Positions 28,501 to 39,887 of a stretch of 64,000 bases of DNA are shown here, piece after piece. The position numbers and the translations under genes are program-made. Each line of letters starts with the position of its first letter. The stretch's first letter is position 1. The DNA is from Sedimenticola thiotaurini (GTDB lineage Bacteria > Pseudomonadota > Gammaproteobacteria > Chromatiales > Chromatiaceae), in the NCBI RefSeq assembly GCF_001007875.1, contig NZ_CP011412.1, forward strand, positions 744,001 through 808,000, written 5' to 3'. The notes under the pieces were generated by a model that was given only the letters and a program-made list of their open reading frames with translations, was not told the origin of the DNA and searched no databases.

Positions 28501-29022
28501 TCGCTGGAAACGCTGGAGAACGCCATCCGAAAAATTGACCGGGAAACCCGTACCCGTTTCAAGGAGACCTTCGACAAGGTCAACAGTGGCTTGCAGGAGA
28601 AATTCCCCAAGCTGTTTGGTGGCGGGCACGCCTATCTGCAGTTGACCGGAGAGGACCTGCTCGATACCGGCGTTACCGTAATGGCTCGACCGCCCGGCAA
28701 GCGCAACTCCAGTATCCATCTGCTGTCCGGTGGTGAAAAGGCGCTCACCGCGGTGGCATTGGTATTTGCCATTTTTGAACTGAATCCGGCGCCCTTCTGT
28801 ATGCTGGACGAGGTGGATGCACCGCTGGACGATGCCAATGTGGGGCGTTTCTGTGAACTGGTCAAGTCTATGTCGGAGCAGGTGCAGTTTATCTTTATCA
28901 GTCACAATAAACTGACCATGGAGATAGCCAACCAGCTTACCGGTGTTACCATGCATGAGCCGGGTGTATCGCGCCTGGTGTCAGTGGATATCTCTGAAGC
29001 GGCCGAGCTGGCCGCGATGTAA
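25516..29022 (+). CDS. smc: Chromosome segregation ATPase SMC
   Basis: 1168 residues with the complete SMC plan: N-terminal head with Walker A GPNGCGKSN (31-39), long coiled coil (about 165-480), hinge (about 500-640), returning coiled coil (about 650-1000) and C-terminal head with the ABC signature LSGGEKALTA and Walker B FCMLDEVDAPLDD. Compacts and segregates the chromosome with ScpAB, which are not in the window. A smc gene instead of mukB is usual in this part of the Gammaproteobacteria, and smc-zipA-ligA is the standard order. Confidence 0.97.
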   Translation: MRLEKIKLAGFKSFVDPTTVHIPSNLVGIVGPNGCGKSNVIDAVRWVMGESSAKMLRGESMADVIFNGSTSRKPVGTASIELVFDNSDGKAGGQYAQYSTISVKRQVSRDGQSNYLMNGVRCRRRDITDLFLGTGLGPRSYSIIEQGMISRLIEARPEDLRAFLEEAAGISKYKERRRDTENRIRRTKENLDRLNDLREEIAKQLQHLQRQANTAERYKEYKEQERRLQAELLALRWRAMDEDIKRRDKEILEKETDLEAAIAKQRRLEAEIERDRSAHTEANDNFNEVQGRFYAVGSEIARLEQSIQYAKESRAQFEHDLHQTEQAWQESSDHRQQDEARLAELNANLAEQEPLLEQAREIEQESVARLAEAEQAMQAWQNEWEQFNHQAAEPAQTAQVERTRINHLDEKSNQTQRRLERFTEELERLNDPQLMESIENLELQEQEREEQAALQQEKLAEAAEKITTLRQQNQVAGQLLDEARAALQTARGRYASLEALQQAALGKQEQAVTEWLETQELGNASRLAQEIEVEDGWQQAVETVLGFHLQSVCSDGLANLESVLDTLKSGSLSLFDTSVRAENGPATADALSRRIQSPWPLESLLAGVRTADNLAQAYTLRDSLKPGESVITPDGVWLGRNWLRLNRGEDETSGVLAREQEIRQLGEQIEQLLDQVAQTEATLADGREQLRMAEQEKEQAQKQLDEIKHGISELRSQLAGKRTRAEHLKQRGESIQREMEELRAQAEQDREELELSRARLHAALEEMETLSERRERLVEQRESHNSLLSEIREETARQRNQSHSIALQIESMRSSQASLTQSLERMRGQLAHLTARREELKQSLEEGQEPLLEKGEELERQLALRVEVEAELAKARTTLEEIDARVRRMEQERSACEQEVIRQRTSMDQARMARQEVLIRCKTLEEQLKETGFQREQLFLELPGEATIETWQQNVEQMEARIRRLGPINLAAIDEFQEQSERMNYLDAQHADVTESLETLENAIRKIDRETRTRFKETFDKVNSGLQEKFPKLFGGGHAYLQLTGEDLLDTGVTVMARPPGKRNSSIHLLSGGEKALTAVALVFAIFELNPAPFCMLDEVDAPLDDANVGRFCELVKSMSEQVQFIFISHNKLTMEIANQLTGVTMHEPGVSRLVSVDISEAAELAAM

Positions 29023-29128
29023 CCCAGGACCCCGGGTGTGATCGATTTAACCAAAAAGCTTACAAAAACCGGGTTGGGCGCTGTACTATCAACAGCCACC
29101 ACCGTGACATTTGTGAATCCGTAAACGA

Positions 29129-31971
<2,843 letters not shown>

Positions 31972-32098
31972 GCTGACGTAGCCAGGATTCCGCTGAATCT
32001 ATCTAACCCATTGTTTTTATTGTTTACTTGTGTCCTGTTTAGGGCTAAGCTGTGCGGTCATTTTTTTCCTGCCCTGTTTTGTATTTCTGGAGACTCCA

Positions 32099-33424
32099 GT
32101 GAGTTCAGCCAAAAACCTGATTTTTCATATTCGGCCGGGAGGTAGCCTGAAGGGTACCCTGCGTGTGCCGGGTGACAAATCGATCTCGCACCGTTCGATA
32201 ATGTTGGGGTCACTGGCCGAGGGGACGACCCATATCAGCGGGTTTCTGGAGGGCGATGACAGTCTGGCGACGCTGCGGGCGTTTCGTGCCATGGGCGTGG
32301 AGATCAGTGGCCCGGTAGATGGGAACGTGGCGATTCAGGGAGTCGGTATGCATGGCCTCAAACTGCCAACCGGTCCGTTGGATCTGGGTAACTCGGGTAC
32401 CTCCATGCGCCTGCTGGCCGGATTGCTGGCCGGGCAGGGGCTGAAACTGACGTTGATCGGTGACCGTTCGCTCTCCAGTCGGCCGATGCGCCGGGTGACC
32501 GATCCGTTACGGAGCATGGGGGCGCAAGTGGAGACCACGGAACAGGGAACGGCGCCCCTGACCATATACCCGGTGGACCACCTGAACGGAATCGATTATC
32601 CGCTGCCGGTCGCCAGTGCCCAGATCAAGTCCTGCCTGCTGCTGGCCGGACTCTATGCCACAGGAGAGACCCGGATAACCGAACCGGCGCCTACCCGGGA
32701 TCACACCGAGCGAATGCTGAGTGGCTTTGGCTACCCGGTTCAGCGCAGCGGGGCAACCGCCGCCCTGCAGGGAGGCGGAAAACTGACGGCCTGTGATATC
32801 GATATTCCGGCGGACATCTCTTCGGCGGCTTTTTTTATGGTTGGCGCCAGCATTGCACCCGGATCGGATGTTCTGCTGCAACACGTGGGAATCAATCCGA
32901 CCCGGGATGGGGTCATCAATATCCTGCGACTGATGGGGGCTGATATCGAGGTTCTGAACCAGCGTGATGTGGGTGGCGAGCCGGTGGCGGATCTGCGGGT
33001 CCGTTCTGCGGATCTGCACGGTATCCGTATACCAGAAGATCAGGTTCCCCTTGCCATTGACGAGTTTCCGGCTCTGTTTATTGCCGCAGCTTGTGCCCGG
33101 GGTGAAACACTCCTCACCGGAGCGGAAGAGTTGCGGGTCAAGGAGAGTGACCGTATTCAGGTGATGGCTGATGGTCTGGCCGCTGTAGGTGTGGAGGCAA
33201 TGCCCACGCCTGGCGGGATCGTGATTCAGGGTGGCCGGATAGGTGGCGGCAGAATCAACAGCCATGGTGATCATCGGATCGCCATGGCGTTTGCCATGGC
33301 TGCCCTGCGCTCCGAAGGTGAGATTCTGATTGATGACTGCAGCAATGTGAACACCTCGTTCCCGGGGTTTGTGGCGCTGGCCTCCGGCGCCGGACTGGAT
33401 ATAGAGCAGAGCGAGGAGAATTGA
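32099..33424 (+). CDS. aroA: EPSP synthase (3-phosphoshikimate 1-carboxyvinyltransferase)
   Basis: Sixth step of the shikimate pathway. Starts at GTG 32099, preceded by GGAG at 32089-32092; an upstream TTG/GTG frame would add a non-family hydrophobic leader. 441 residues with PGDKSISHRSIM near the N-terminus, LGNSGTSMRLLAGLL, ASAQIKSCLLLAGL, and TRDHTERMLSGFG. The last motif and overall look resemble class II enzymes (Bacillus/CP4 type) rather than E. coli AroA. The stop abuts the cmk start, the classical aroA-cmk-rpsA arrangement. Confidence 0.96.
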   Translation: MSSAKNLIFHIRPGGSLKGTLRVPGDKSISHRSIMLGSLAEGTTHISGFLEGDDSLATLRAFRAMGVEISGPVDGNVAIQGVGMHGLKLPTGPLDLGNSGTSMRLLAGLLAGQGLKLTLIGDRSLSSRPMRRVTDPLRSMGAQVETTEQGTAPLTIYPVDHLNGIDYPLPVASAQIKSCLLLAGLYATGETRITEPAPTRDHTERMLSGFGYPVQRSGATAALQGGGKLTACDIDIPADISSAAFFMVGASIAPGSDVLLQHVGINPTRDGVINILRLMGADIEVLNQRDVGGEPVADLRVRSADLHGIRIPEDQVPLAIDEFPALFIAAACARGETLLTGAEELRVKESDRIQVMADGLAAVGVEAMPTPGGIVIQGGRIGGGRINSHGDHRIAMAFAMAALRSEGEILIDDCSNVNTSFPGFVALASGAGLDIEQSEEN

Positions 33425-34090
33425 ATGGCTCCCATTATCACAATCGATGGGCCAAGTGGCTCCGGAAAGGGGACCATCGCCAGCCGACTTGCCGGGATTC
33501 TGGGATGGCGTTGTCTGGATAGTGGGGCGCTTTACCGGCTGCTGGGATACGCCGCAGGTCAGGCTGGTATCAGTCTCGATAACGCCGATGAACTGGCCCG
33601 ATTGGCCCTTGATATGCGTATTGAGTTCCGGGATGGCCAGGTGCTGCTGGATGGTGAGGATGTCACTCTGGCGATCCGCAGTGAGCAGGCAGGCAATGCC
33701 GCTTCCAAGGTGGCTGCGCTGCCAGAGGTTCGGGCGGCGTTACTGGCCTGGCAGCGGGCGTGTGCCGTTGAGCCGGGACTGGTAGCGGACGGCCGGGATA
33801 TGGGCAGTGTGGTTTTCCCGGGGGCGGATGTGAAGATTTTTCTTGATGCCAGTGCGGAAGAGCGCGCTCAACGTCGATATAAGCAGTTGATAGAGAAGGG
33901 TTTAAGTGCTAATCTACAGAGTCTGGTTGCGGAGATTCGTGAACGGGATGACCGGGATCGTAACCGCAGTGTAGCGCCACTCATGGCCCCGGAAGGGGCG
34001 TTGATTGTGGATTCAACTGCACTCTCTATTGATGAGGTGCTGGAGAGAGTCCTGGACCGGGTCTATCAGATCCTGCCGGAACTCAAGTGA
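33425..34090 (+). CDS. cmk: Cytidylate kinase
   Basis: Phosphorylates CMP and dCMP. 221 residues. P-loop GPSGSGKG at 9-16, the CMP-binding LDSGALYRLLG, ADGRDMGSVVFPGADVKIFLDA, and the RQ/ERDDRDRNRSVAPL lid motif. Starts directly after the aroA stop. Upstream of rpsA with a 104-nt gap, the usual order across Proteobacteria. Confidence 0.97.
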   Translation: MAPIITIDGPSGSGKGTIASRLAGILGWRCLDSGALYRLLGYAAGQAGISLDNADELARLALDMRIEFRDGQVLLDGEDVTLAIRSEQAGNAASKVAALPEVRAALLAWQRACAVEPGLVADGRDMGSVVFPGADVKIFLDASAEERAQRRYKQLIEKGLSANLQSLVAEIRERDDRDRNRSVAPLMAPEGALIVDSTALSIDEVLERVLDRVYQILPELK

Positions 34091-34194
34091 CAGGTGGCCC
34101 GTTAAGGGCTGTTTTTTTAACTTCAACCCCGTCGGCCTGAAGATTTTATACAGGTCGATACAGTAATCGGTTCGCCGATTAGGATTATTAACCC

Positions 34195-35871
34195 ATGACC
34201 GAAAGCTTTGCTGAACTTTTTGAAGAGAGCGTCGCGCAAACTCAGCTGCGCACCGGTGCCATTATTGTCGGCACCGTACTGGAAATCACCAATGACGCCG
34301 TAATTGTCAATGCCGGACTGAAATCCGAGGGTGTTATACCCAAGAGCCAGTTTCTGAATCTGGATGGAGAGATTGAAGTCGCCGTTGGTGATCAGGTCGA
34401 GGTAGCTCTCGACGCTGTCGAAGATGGATTCGGTGCAACCCGTCTTTCCCGTGAAAAGGCCAAGCGCCATCACGCCTGGAAGGTCCTCGAGACAGCATTT
34501 GAAGCAGAGGAGAACGTAACCGGCCGCATTAATGGCAAGGTTAAAGGTGGCTTCACTGTTGAGTTGGGCGAGATTCGCGCCTTCCTCCCCGGCTCACTGG
34601 TCGATGTTCGCCCGGTTCGGGATACCACTTACCTGGAAGGTAAGGACCTCGAATTCAAGGTAATTAAACTGGATCAGCGTCGTAATAACGTCGTGGTTTC
34701 CCGTCGTGCCGTTGTTGAGACTGAGTACAGTGCTGAACGTGAAGCGCTGCTGGAGAGTCTGCAGGAAGGCATGGAGATCAAGGGTATTGTCAAGAACCTC
34801 ACCGACTATGGTGCTTTTGTGGATCTTGGTGGTATCGATGGTCTGCTGCATATCACCGATATGGCCTGGAAGCGTGTCAAGCATCCGTCCGAAGTGGTGG
34901 AGATCGGTGATGAAATTACCGTTAAGGTGCTTAAGTTCGATCGTGAGAAACAGCGTGTGTCACTGGGTCTGAAACAGATGGGTGATGATCCCTGGACCAA
35001 TCTGGCTCGCCGTTATCCGGAGAACACCCGTCTGTTCGGTAAGGTGACCAACCTGGCTGACTACGGCTGCTTCGTCGAGATCGAAGAGGGTGTTGAAGGT
35101 CTGGTTCACGTCTCCGAGATGGATTGGACCAATAAGAATATTCATCCCTCCAAGCTGGTTCAGCTGGGCGATGAGGTTGAGGTCATGGTTCTGGATATCG
35201 ACGAGGAACGTCGTCGTATCTCCCTGGGCATGAAACAGTGCAAGAACAACCCCTGGGAAGAGTTTGCAGAGACCCACAAGAAGGGCGATCACGTCACTGG
35301 TAAGATCAAGTCAATCACCGATTTTGGTGTGTTCATTGGTCTCGAAGGTGGAATCGATGGTCTGGTTCACCTGTCCGACATCTCCTGGGATGAGGCCGGT
35401 GAAGAGGGTGTTCGTGACTACAAGAAGGGGCAGGAACTGGAGACTGTTGTACTCTCCGTGGACCCTGAGCGTGAACGTATCTCCCTGGGTATTAAGCAGC
35501 TGGACAAAGATCCCTTCTCGTCCTACCTGGCAAACAATGCCAAGGGCGATATCGTCAAGGGTATTGTCAAAGAAGTCGATAAACGTGGTGCGGTCATCAC
35601 CCTGGCTGAAGGCATCGAGGGCTATCTGCGTAGCTCCGAGATCTCCCGCGACCGGGTGGAAGATGCACGTGCAGAGCTGAAAGAGGGAGATGAGATCGAA
35701 GCTCGTTTCCTGGGTGTGGATCGAAAGAATCGCACAATTACGCTCTCCGTCAAGGCGAAAGACTTTGCTGAAGAGCAGGAAGCGATCAAGTCCTATTCTA
35801 GTGCACCTACCGGCACCGCCACACTTGGCGATATGCTGAAAGCACAGATGGACGAAGCATCCAAGAAATGA
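34195..35871 (+). CDS. rpsA: 30S ribosomal protein S1
   Basis: 558 residues, equal to the E. coli protein (557), with six S1 repeats. Repeats 1-2 are ribosome-binding; repeats 3-6 (from about 190) share the phrase GxVxxxTDYGxFVxLxxGIDGLxHxSD, e.g. [20 protein letters not shown] and [20 protein letters not shown]. Helps mRNA bind the ribosome. Codon use is visibly more uniform (GGT, CGT, CTG) than in neighbours, as expected of a highly expressed gene. AGGAT precedes the ATG. Confidence 0.98.
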   Translation: MTESFAELFEESVAQTQLRTGAIIVGTVLEITNDAVIVNAGLKSEGVIPKSQFLNLDGEIEVAVGDQVEVALDAVEDGFGATRLSREKAKRHHAWKVLETAFEAEENVTGRINGKVKGGFTVELGEIRAFLPGSLVDVRPVRDTTYLEGKDLEFKVIKLDQRRNNVVVSRRAVVETEYSAEREALLESLQEGMEIKGIVKNLTDYGAFVDLGGIDGLLHITDMAWKRVKHPSEVVEIGDEITVKVLKFDREKQRVSLGLKQMGDDPWTNLARRYPENTRLFGKVTNLADYGCFVEIEEGVEGLVHVSEMDWTNKNIHPSKLVQLGDEVEVMVLDIDEERRRISLGMKQCKNNPWEEFAETHKKGDHVTGKIKSITDFGVFIGLEGGIDGLVHLSDISWDEAGEEGVRDYKKGQELETVVLSVDPERERISLGIKQLDKDPFSSYLANNAKGDIVKGIVKEVDKRGAVITLAEGIEGYLRSSEISRDRVEDARAELKEGDEIEARFLGVDRKNRTITLSVKAKDFAEEQEAIKSYSSAPTGTATLGDMLKAQMDEASKK

Positions 35872-35903
35872 TCTGTTGCGCTAAACGCAGTTGATCGAAG
35901 TAA

Positions 35904-35929
35904 GCCGGGACCCGATATCGGGTCCCGGC
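35904..35929. repeat. Perfect 26-bp palindrome between rpsA and ihfB
   Basis: GCCGGGACCCGAT at 35904-35916 followed directly by its exact reverse complement at 35917-35929, beginning 33 nt after the rpsA stop. No T-run follows, so it is not a standard terminator. It could act as an mRNA stabiliser, a partial attenuator or a protein-binding site. Confidence 0.85.
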
Positions 35930-35952
35930 AACATCGAGGGGATTCAAAAAGA

Positions 35953-36261
35953 ATGACAAAATCTGAATTGATTGACGTCATCGCAAAAGAACAGAGCCAC
36001 CTTGCATACCGCGATGTGGAGTTGGCTGTGAAGTGCATGCTGGAGCAGATGAGTCAAACCCTGGCTTCCGGAGAGCGTATAGAAATCCGTGGTTTTGGTA
36101 GCTTTTCTCTTCACTTCCGTCCACCAAGGCAGGGGCGTAATCCGAAGACCGGTGCATCGGTAGCACTGGCCGGAAAGTATGTGCCGCATTTTAAACCGGG
36201 TAAGGAACTGCGCGAGCGGGTAAACGAAAGTGCCGCCAGTGGCTCCAAAATTACCGGCTAA
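35953..36261 (+). CDS. ihfB: Integration host factor beta subunit
   Basis: 102 residues of the HU/IHF fold. Dimerisation helices at the N-terminus ([17 protein letters not shown]) and the DNA-binding arm [26 protein letters not shown], with the P in the RNPKTG tip that intercalates DNA, then [14 protein letters not shown]. The rpsA-ihfB order is standard. A weak SD (GAGGGG at about 35936) serves the ATG. IHF is also the DNA-bending partner for the sigma-54 promoters of the flagellar genes. Confidence 0.96.
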   Translation: MTKSELIDVIAKEQSHLAYRDVELAVKCMLEQMSQTLASGERIEIRGFGSFSLHFRPPRQGRNPKTGASVALAGKYVPHFKPGKELRERVNESAASGSKITG

Positions 36262-36291
36262 CCTGATTCGGTTCGTTGAGAGTCCGTGTTG

Positions 36292-36322
36292 TTTAATCTG
36301 GAAGTGATGCTTCCAGATTAAA
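36292..36322 (+). terminator. Hairpin after ihfB, probable terminator
   Basis: Perfect 13-bp stem (TTTAATCTGGAAG / CTTCCAGATTAAA) with a 5-nt loop (TGATG), 30 nt after the ihfB stop. There is no long T-run, but the stem base is AT-rich. Confidence 0.6.
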
Positions 36323-36928
36323 TCTTCAAACAATTCTTATTGATAAGCTTTTTTCTTTTCTGACACAGGCGGCCCCGCCATGTGTGTTGCCCGAATTTTC
36401 GGGTACGTCTTCAAAGCGTCGAATCCATGAATGGCTAAATAGTGCCGGGGAAAGCTGGACAGGCCGTTATGGATCTTAATCCTCACCACACCTGCCAAGC
36501 ACATGATTTGTGACGGATGAGCCCCTTTAAGTAAGCCGAATGATCTTAGCTTACTGTCGGGCTGTTTGATCAGAACAGATGGTAGGCCGGGTTGGTGTGC
36601 GGGAGTTGTTCTGGTTCCAGGCAACGGACGCCCTTAACCCGGCATCTGGTGATCTGCAGGTGAGGTCTCGATTCTGCAACTAAACGGATACAGCCATAGC
36701 CAACAAGTAGACAGAAGTTACTACCGCTACAGACAGCAGATGTAATCGGGACTCGGAACGGGACGGCCTGGTGTTCGGATTACATGCCATCAAGCTGCTA
36801 ATCTGATCACGAACCTGGTCTTGCATGATATAACCGTTTTTACATTTCATGGAGTGCACCTAACGAGTCAACTGTGAAGTTAATTACGCCTTCCTTGCCC
36901 TGGTATGTGAAACGTCAGGAACATCCTT
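36323..36928. other. Gene-poor stretch, possible degraded DNA
   Basis: About 600 bp with no convincing gene. A 95-codon open frame on the minus strand (36337-36624) has no SD and no family I recognise; its codon use is irregular. The stretch contains scattered stops in all frames and base use less regular than in the flanking genes, as in decayed DNA. I found no terminal repeats or transposase motifs. It precedes the paired LexA-like boxes. Confidence 0.4.
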
Positions 36929-36943
36929 GTTCTCTAATGGTTC
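36929..36943 (+). promoter_or_regulatory. LexA-like box 1 (GTTC-N7-GTTC)
   Basis: GTTC at 36929-36932 and GTTC at 36940-36943, a direct repeat with 11-bp period. It is the same arrangement as the box in front of lexA in this window. It lies just upstream of a TATAAT at 36944-36949. Confidence 0.6.
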
Positions 36944-36959
36944 TATAATAGCTCAACGA

Positions 36960-36974
36960 GAACGAAAAGAGAAC
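36960..36974 (-). promoter_or_regulatory. LexA-like box 2 (GAAC-N7-GAAC)
   Basis: GAAC at 36960-36963 and 36971-36974: the same direct repeat in the opposite orientation, just downstream of TATAAT at 36944-36949. Boxes 1 and 2 are arranged symmetrically about this -10-like element, so repressor on either would block a promoter here. Confidence 0.6.
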
Positions 36975-37062
36975 TATTTTGTTTGACGAGCATGCTTAGT
37001 GAATGATTTCAAGTGCTTAACCCACATCTCGTGATCCGGTTTTTAAACTGGTGGAAGGTGGT

Positions 37063-37164
37063 ATGGATTTCTGGCAGGGTTTAGACGATCTCCTATATAA
37101 TTCAGCTCCAGATGATCGGGACGTTATGACGCTATGCAGAACAGGAATATCGATGCTTGTGTAG
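37063..37164 (+). CDS. Possible 33-residue leader or small protein
   Basis: ATG at 37063 has a strong SD (GGAAGG, 4 nt away). The frame reads MDFWQGLDDLLYNS and ends at TAG 37162-37164. It overlaps the start of the following 65-codon gene in another frame, so it could be a translational leader. It has no membrane segment or known motif. It lies about 90 nt downstream of the paired LexA-like boxes. Existence is unproven. Confidence 0.3.
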   Translation: MDFWQGLDDLLYNSAPDDRDVMTLCRTGISMLV

Positions 37165-37331
37165 AGGCGATATGTAACAAGGGGTGTCGGGTGGTTCGGC
37201 ATGACATCGAATTGCTGGAACAGGGGCGGATTCTGCCGGAGCTTGTTCACTTGACTCCTCAGTCGCGTCAACAGGTGTTGGAAGAGCTTAAAAGCATCAT
37301 GTCGGTTTATGGCGATAGCTGCCGGGTTTAA
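37134..37331 (+). CDS. Small conserved-looking protein of unknown function
   Basis: 65 residues; the only possible start is ATG 37134 because TGA lies in frame at 37113. The sequence looks like a compact helical protein: CVEAICNKGCRVVRHDI (two cysteines), an acidic-hydrophobic middle and LTPQSRQQVLEELKSIMSVYG. It resembles small uncharacterised gammaproteobacterial proteins of this size, from memory only. A terminator-like hairpin follows at 37402. The paired LexA-like boxes about 160-200 nt upstream would make it a damage-response candidate. Confidence 0.6.
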   Translation: MQNRNIDACVEAICNKGCRVVRHDIELLEQGRILPELVHLTPQSRQQVLEELKSIMSVYGDSCRV

Positions 37332-37401
37332 TATGCATCGATGCCATACCTGGAAAGTCCGAAGAGCTGGTCCGCTGATTCAGAGATTTAAATTCAAATG
37401 A

Positions 37402-37429
37402 GCCGAGCCTGACAGCTCGGCACTGTTTT
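37402..37429 (+). terminator. Probable terminator between the small gene and tex
   Basis: Stem GCCGAGC (37402-37408) with GCTCGGC (37415-37421), 6-nt loop, followed by ACTGTTTTATT. Short but GC-rich with a T-run. Confidence 0.6.
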
Positions 37430-37467
37430 ATTGTGCGTTGGTGTGAACCAGGCACACAACCGGAATC

Positions 37468-39798
37468 ATGGCTGTAATGCAGAAAATAGTTAGCAAGATT
37501 GCTGAAGAGTTGAGTGTCGCTGCCAACCAGGTGGCGGCAGCGGTAGCGTTGCTGGATGAAGGCGCGACTGTCCCTTTTATTTCACGTTACCGTAAAGAAA
37601 AAACCGGCGGTCTGGATGATACCCAGTTACGAAATCTTGAAGAACGCCTGGGTTACTTGAGGGAACTGGAGGCTCGGCGTGAAACTGTCCTTAACAGCAT
37701 CCGGGAACAGGGTAAGCTGACTGAAGCACTTGAGCGGGATATCCTTTCGGCTGAGACCAAAACCCGACTTGAAGATCTCTATCTGCCCTATAAACCGAAG
37801 CGCAGAACCAAAGCCCAGATTGCTCGCGAAGCAGGCATCGAACCCCTGGCGCTGCTACTGCTCTCCGACCCTACACGGGATCCCGCCACAGAGGCATCCG
37901 CCTATCTGAATAGTGAAGCCGGTTTCACCGACAGCAAGCTGGTGCTTGATGGCGCCAAGCAGATTCTCATGGAACGCTTTGCTGAGAATGCCGAGCTGCT
38001 GGGTAAGCTGCGTGAATACCTGTGGAACGAGGGTGTGCTCAAATCCCAGGTGGTAAAGGAGAAGGAGCAGGAGGCGGCCAAGTTCAAAGATTACTTTGAT
38101 TACGCCGAGCCGATTAAACAGATTCCATCACATCGCGCACTGGCACTGTTTCGGGGACGCAATGAAGGCCTGCTGAATCTGGAGCTGGTTGTCGATGAAG
38201 AGATAACCGGCACATCTCCCTGTGAGATGACTATTGCCCAACAGTTTGGAGTAGAAGATCAGGGGCGTGCTGCGGATGGCTGGTTGAAAGAGTGTGTTCG
38301 CTGGGCTTGGCGGGTAAAAATCTTCAGCCACCTTGACCTGGAACTTAAGATGCGGCTGCGTGAAGCGGCAGAAGAAGAGGCGATTCGGGTGTTCGGTCAC
38401 AACCTCAATGACCTGTTGCTGGCTGCCCCGGCAGGAAATCTGCCGATTTTGGGACTCGACCCCGGTTTGCGAACCGGAGTCAAAGTCGCTGTGGTGGACA
38501 CCACGGGTAAAGTATTGGATACCGATACCATCTACCCGCATGCACCAAAGAATCAGTGGGACGCTTCGATCAATTCCCTGGCGGTGCTGTCGAAACGTCA
38601 CGGCGTTCGTCTGGTGGCTATCGGGAACGGTACCGCTTCAAGGGAAACAGACCGGCTAGTGGCCGATATGATAAAGCGTCATCCCGAACTCAAGGTTCAG
38701 AAAATCATGGTTAGTGAAGCGGGTGCGTCTGTCTATTCTGCTTCTGAGCTGGCAGCGGCTGAGCTGCCGGAGCTTGATGTGACCCTGCGTGGTGCAGTAT
38801 CAATTGCCCGACGCTTGCAGGATCCGCTGGCGGAGCTGGTGAAGATTGATCCTAAGGCGATTGGTGTTGGTCAGTATCAACATGATGTCAACCAGACGCG
38901 CCTGGCCCGGCAACTGGATAATGTTGTGGAGGATTGTGTTAACTCCGTAGGTGTTGATATCAATACCGCTTCTCCCGCATTGCTGGGACAGGTTTCCGGG
39001 TTAAACAAAACCCTGGCGGAAAATATTGTCAGGTATCGTGATGAGCATGGTGCGTTCAAGAACCGGAAAGCGTTACTGAAGGTGCCCAGATTGGGTAACA
39101 AAAGTTTTGAACAGGCCGCTGGTTTTCTGCGGATCAATGCTGGTGATAATCCACTTGATGCCTCCGCGGTGCACCCGGAGGCCTATCCGGTTGTTGAGCG
39201 GATTCTGCACAAGGCTGGCCGCCGGATCCAGGATGTTATTGGCGATCGGGCATTTCTTCGCACCCTCAGGCCAGAACAGTTTACCGATGAAAAGTTCGGC
39301 GTGCCGACGGTGACGGATATTATTGCCGAACTGGAGAAGCCGGGGCGTGATCCCCGCGGCGAGTTCAAGACTGCCAGTTTCCAGGACGGGATCGAGAGCT
39401 TGTCTGATCTGAAGCCCGATATGATTCTGGAAGGTGTTGTTACCAATGTCACCAATTTTGGTGCCTTTGTTGATATTGGTGTGCACCAGGATGGGTTGGT
39501 TCATATCTCTGCCATGGCGGAGAAATTTATCAAGGATCCCCGGGAAGTGGTCAAGGCCGGTGATCTGGTAAAGGTGAAGGTCATGGAAGTAGACGTTGCC
39601 AGAAAACGAATTGGTCTGAGTATGCGATTGTCAGATCAGAGTGACGGTGATAACAGAGCCAGGCGTCCTAACGATTCGGCCCGGACAACCGCGGCAAAGC
39701 CAAAACAGCGACAAGTAAAACGGCCTGCTCAGAATAATCCGCCTATGGGGGGTGCTATGGCAGCTGCGCTGGGAGATGCTTTAAAAAAACGGCGTTAG
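37468..39798 (+). CDS. tex: RNA-binding transcriptional accessory protein Tex
   Basis: 776 residues, typical of Tex (about 770-790). Order: Tex_N helical domain, YqgF/RNase H-like domain (about 325-450; [17 protein letters not shown], then [13 protein letters not shown]), helix-hairpin-helix (about 490-560; [29 protein letters not shown]) and C-terminal S1 domain (about 650-725; [26 protein letters not shown]) with a basic tail. Binds RNA, related to Spt6. Monocistronic between a terminator and a weak GGGG/CCCC hairpin. Confidence 0.96.
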   Translation: MAVMQKIVSKIAEELSVAANQVAAAVALLDEGATVPFISRYRKEKTGGLDDTQLRNLEERLGYLRELEARRETVLNSIREQGKLTEALERDILSAETKTRLEDLYLPYKPKRRTKAQIAREAGIEPLALLLLSDPTRDPATEASAYLNSEAGFTDSKLVLDGAKQILMERFAENAELLGKLREYLWNEGVLKSQVVKEKEQEAAKFKDYFDYAEPIKQIPSHRALALFRGRNEGLLNLELVVDEEITGTSPCEMTIAQQFGVEDQGRAADGWLKECVRWAWRVKIFSHLDLELKMRLREAAEEEAIRVFGHNLNDLLLAAPAGNLPILGLDPGLRTGVKVAVVDTTGKVLDTDTIYPHAPKNQWDASINSLAVLSKRHGVRLVAIGNGTASRETDRLVADMIKRHPELKVQKIMVSEAGASVYSASELAAAELPELDVTLRGAVSIARRLQDPLAELVKIDPKAIGVGQYQHDVNQTRLARQLDNVVEDCVNSVGVDINTASPALLGQVSGLNKTLAENIVRYRDEHGAFKNRKALLKVPRLGNKSFEQAAGFLRINAGDNPLDASAVHPEAYPVVERILHKAGRRIQDVIGDRAFLRTLRPEQFTDEKFGVPTVTDIIAELEKPGRDPRGEFKTASFQDGIESLSDLKPDMILEGVVTNVTNFGAFVDIGVHQDGLVHISAMAEKFIKDPREVVKAGDLVKVKVMEVDVARKRIGLSMRLSDQSDGDNRARRPNDSARTTAAKPKQRQVKRPAQNNPPMGGAMAAALGDALKKRR

Positions 39799-39887
39799 GG
39801 GTATTTGATCCCAATTACCCCGTTACTCTGTGTATACTTTGTCACTGTTTTGATCGGGTTCAGTCACAAGTAAGGTAGTGTAGGAAG

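Noticed and set aside
27958-28956. 332-codon minus-strand open frame
   Set aside because: Antisense of smc, no domain.
39799-39825. GGGGTA/TACCCC imperfect hairpin after tex
   Set aside because: One mismatch in the stem and no T-run; too weak to call a terminator.
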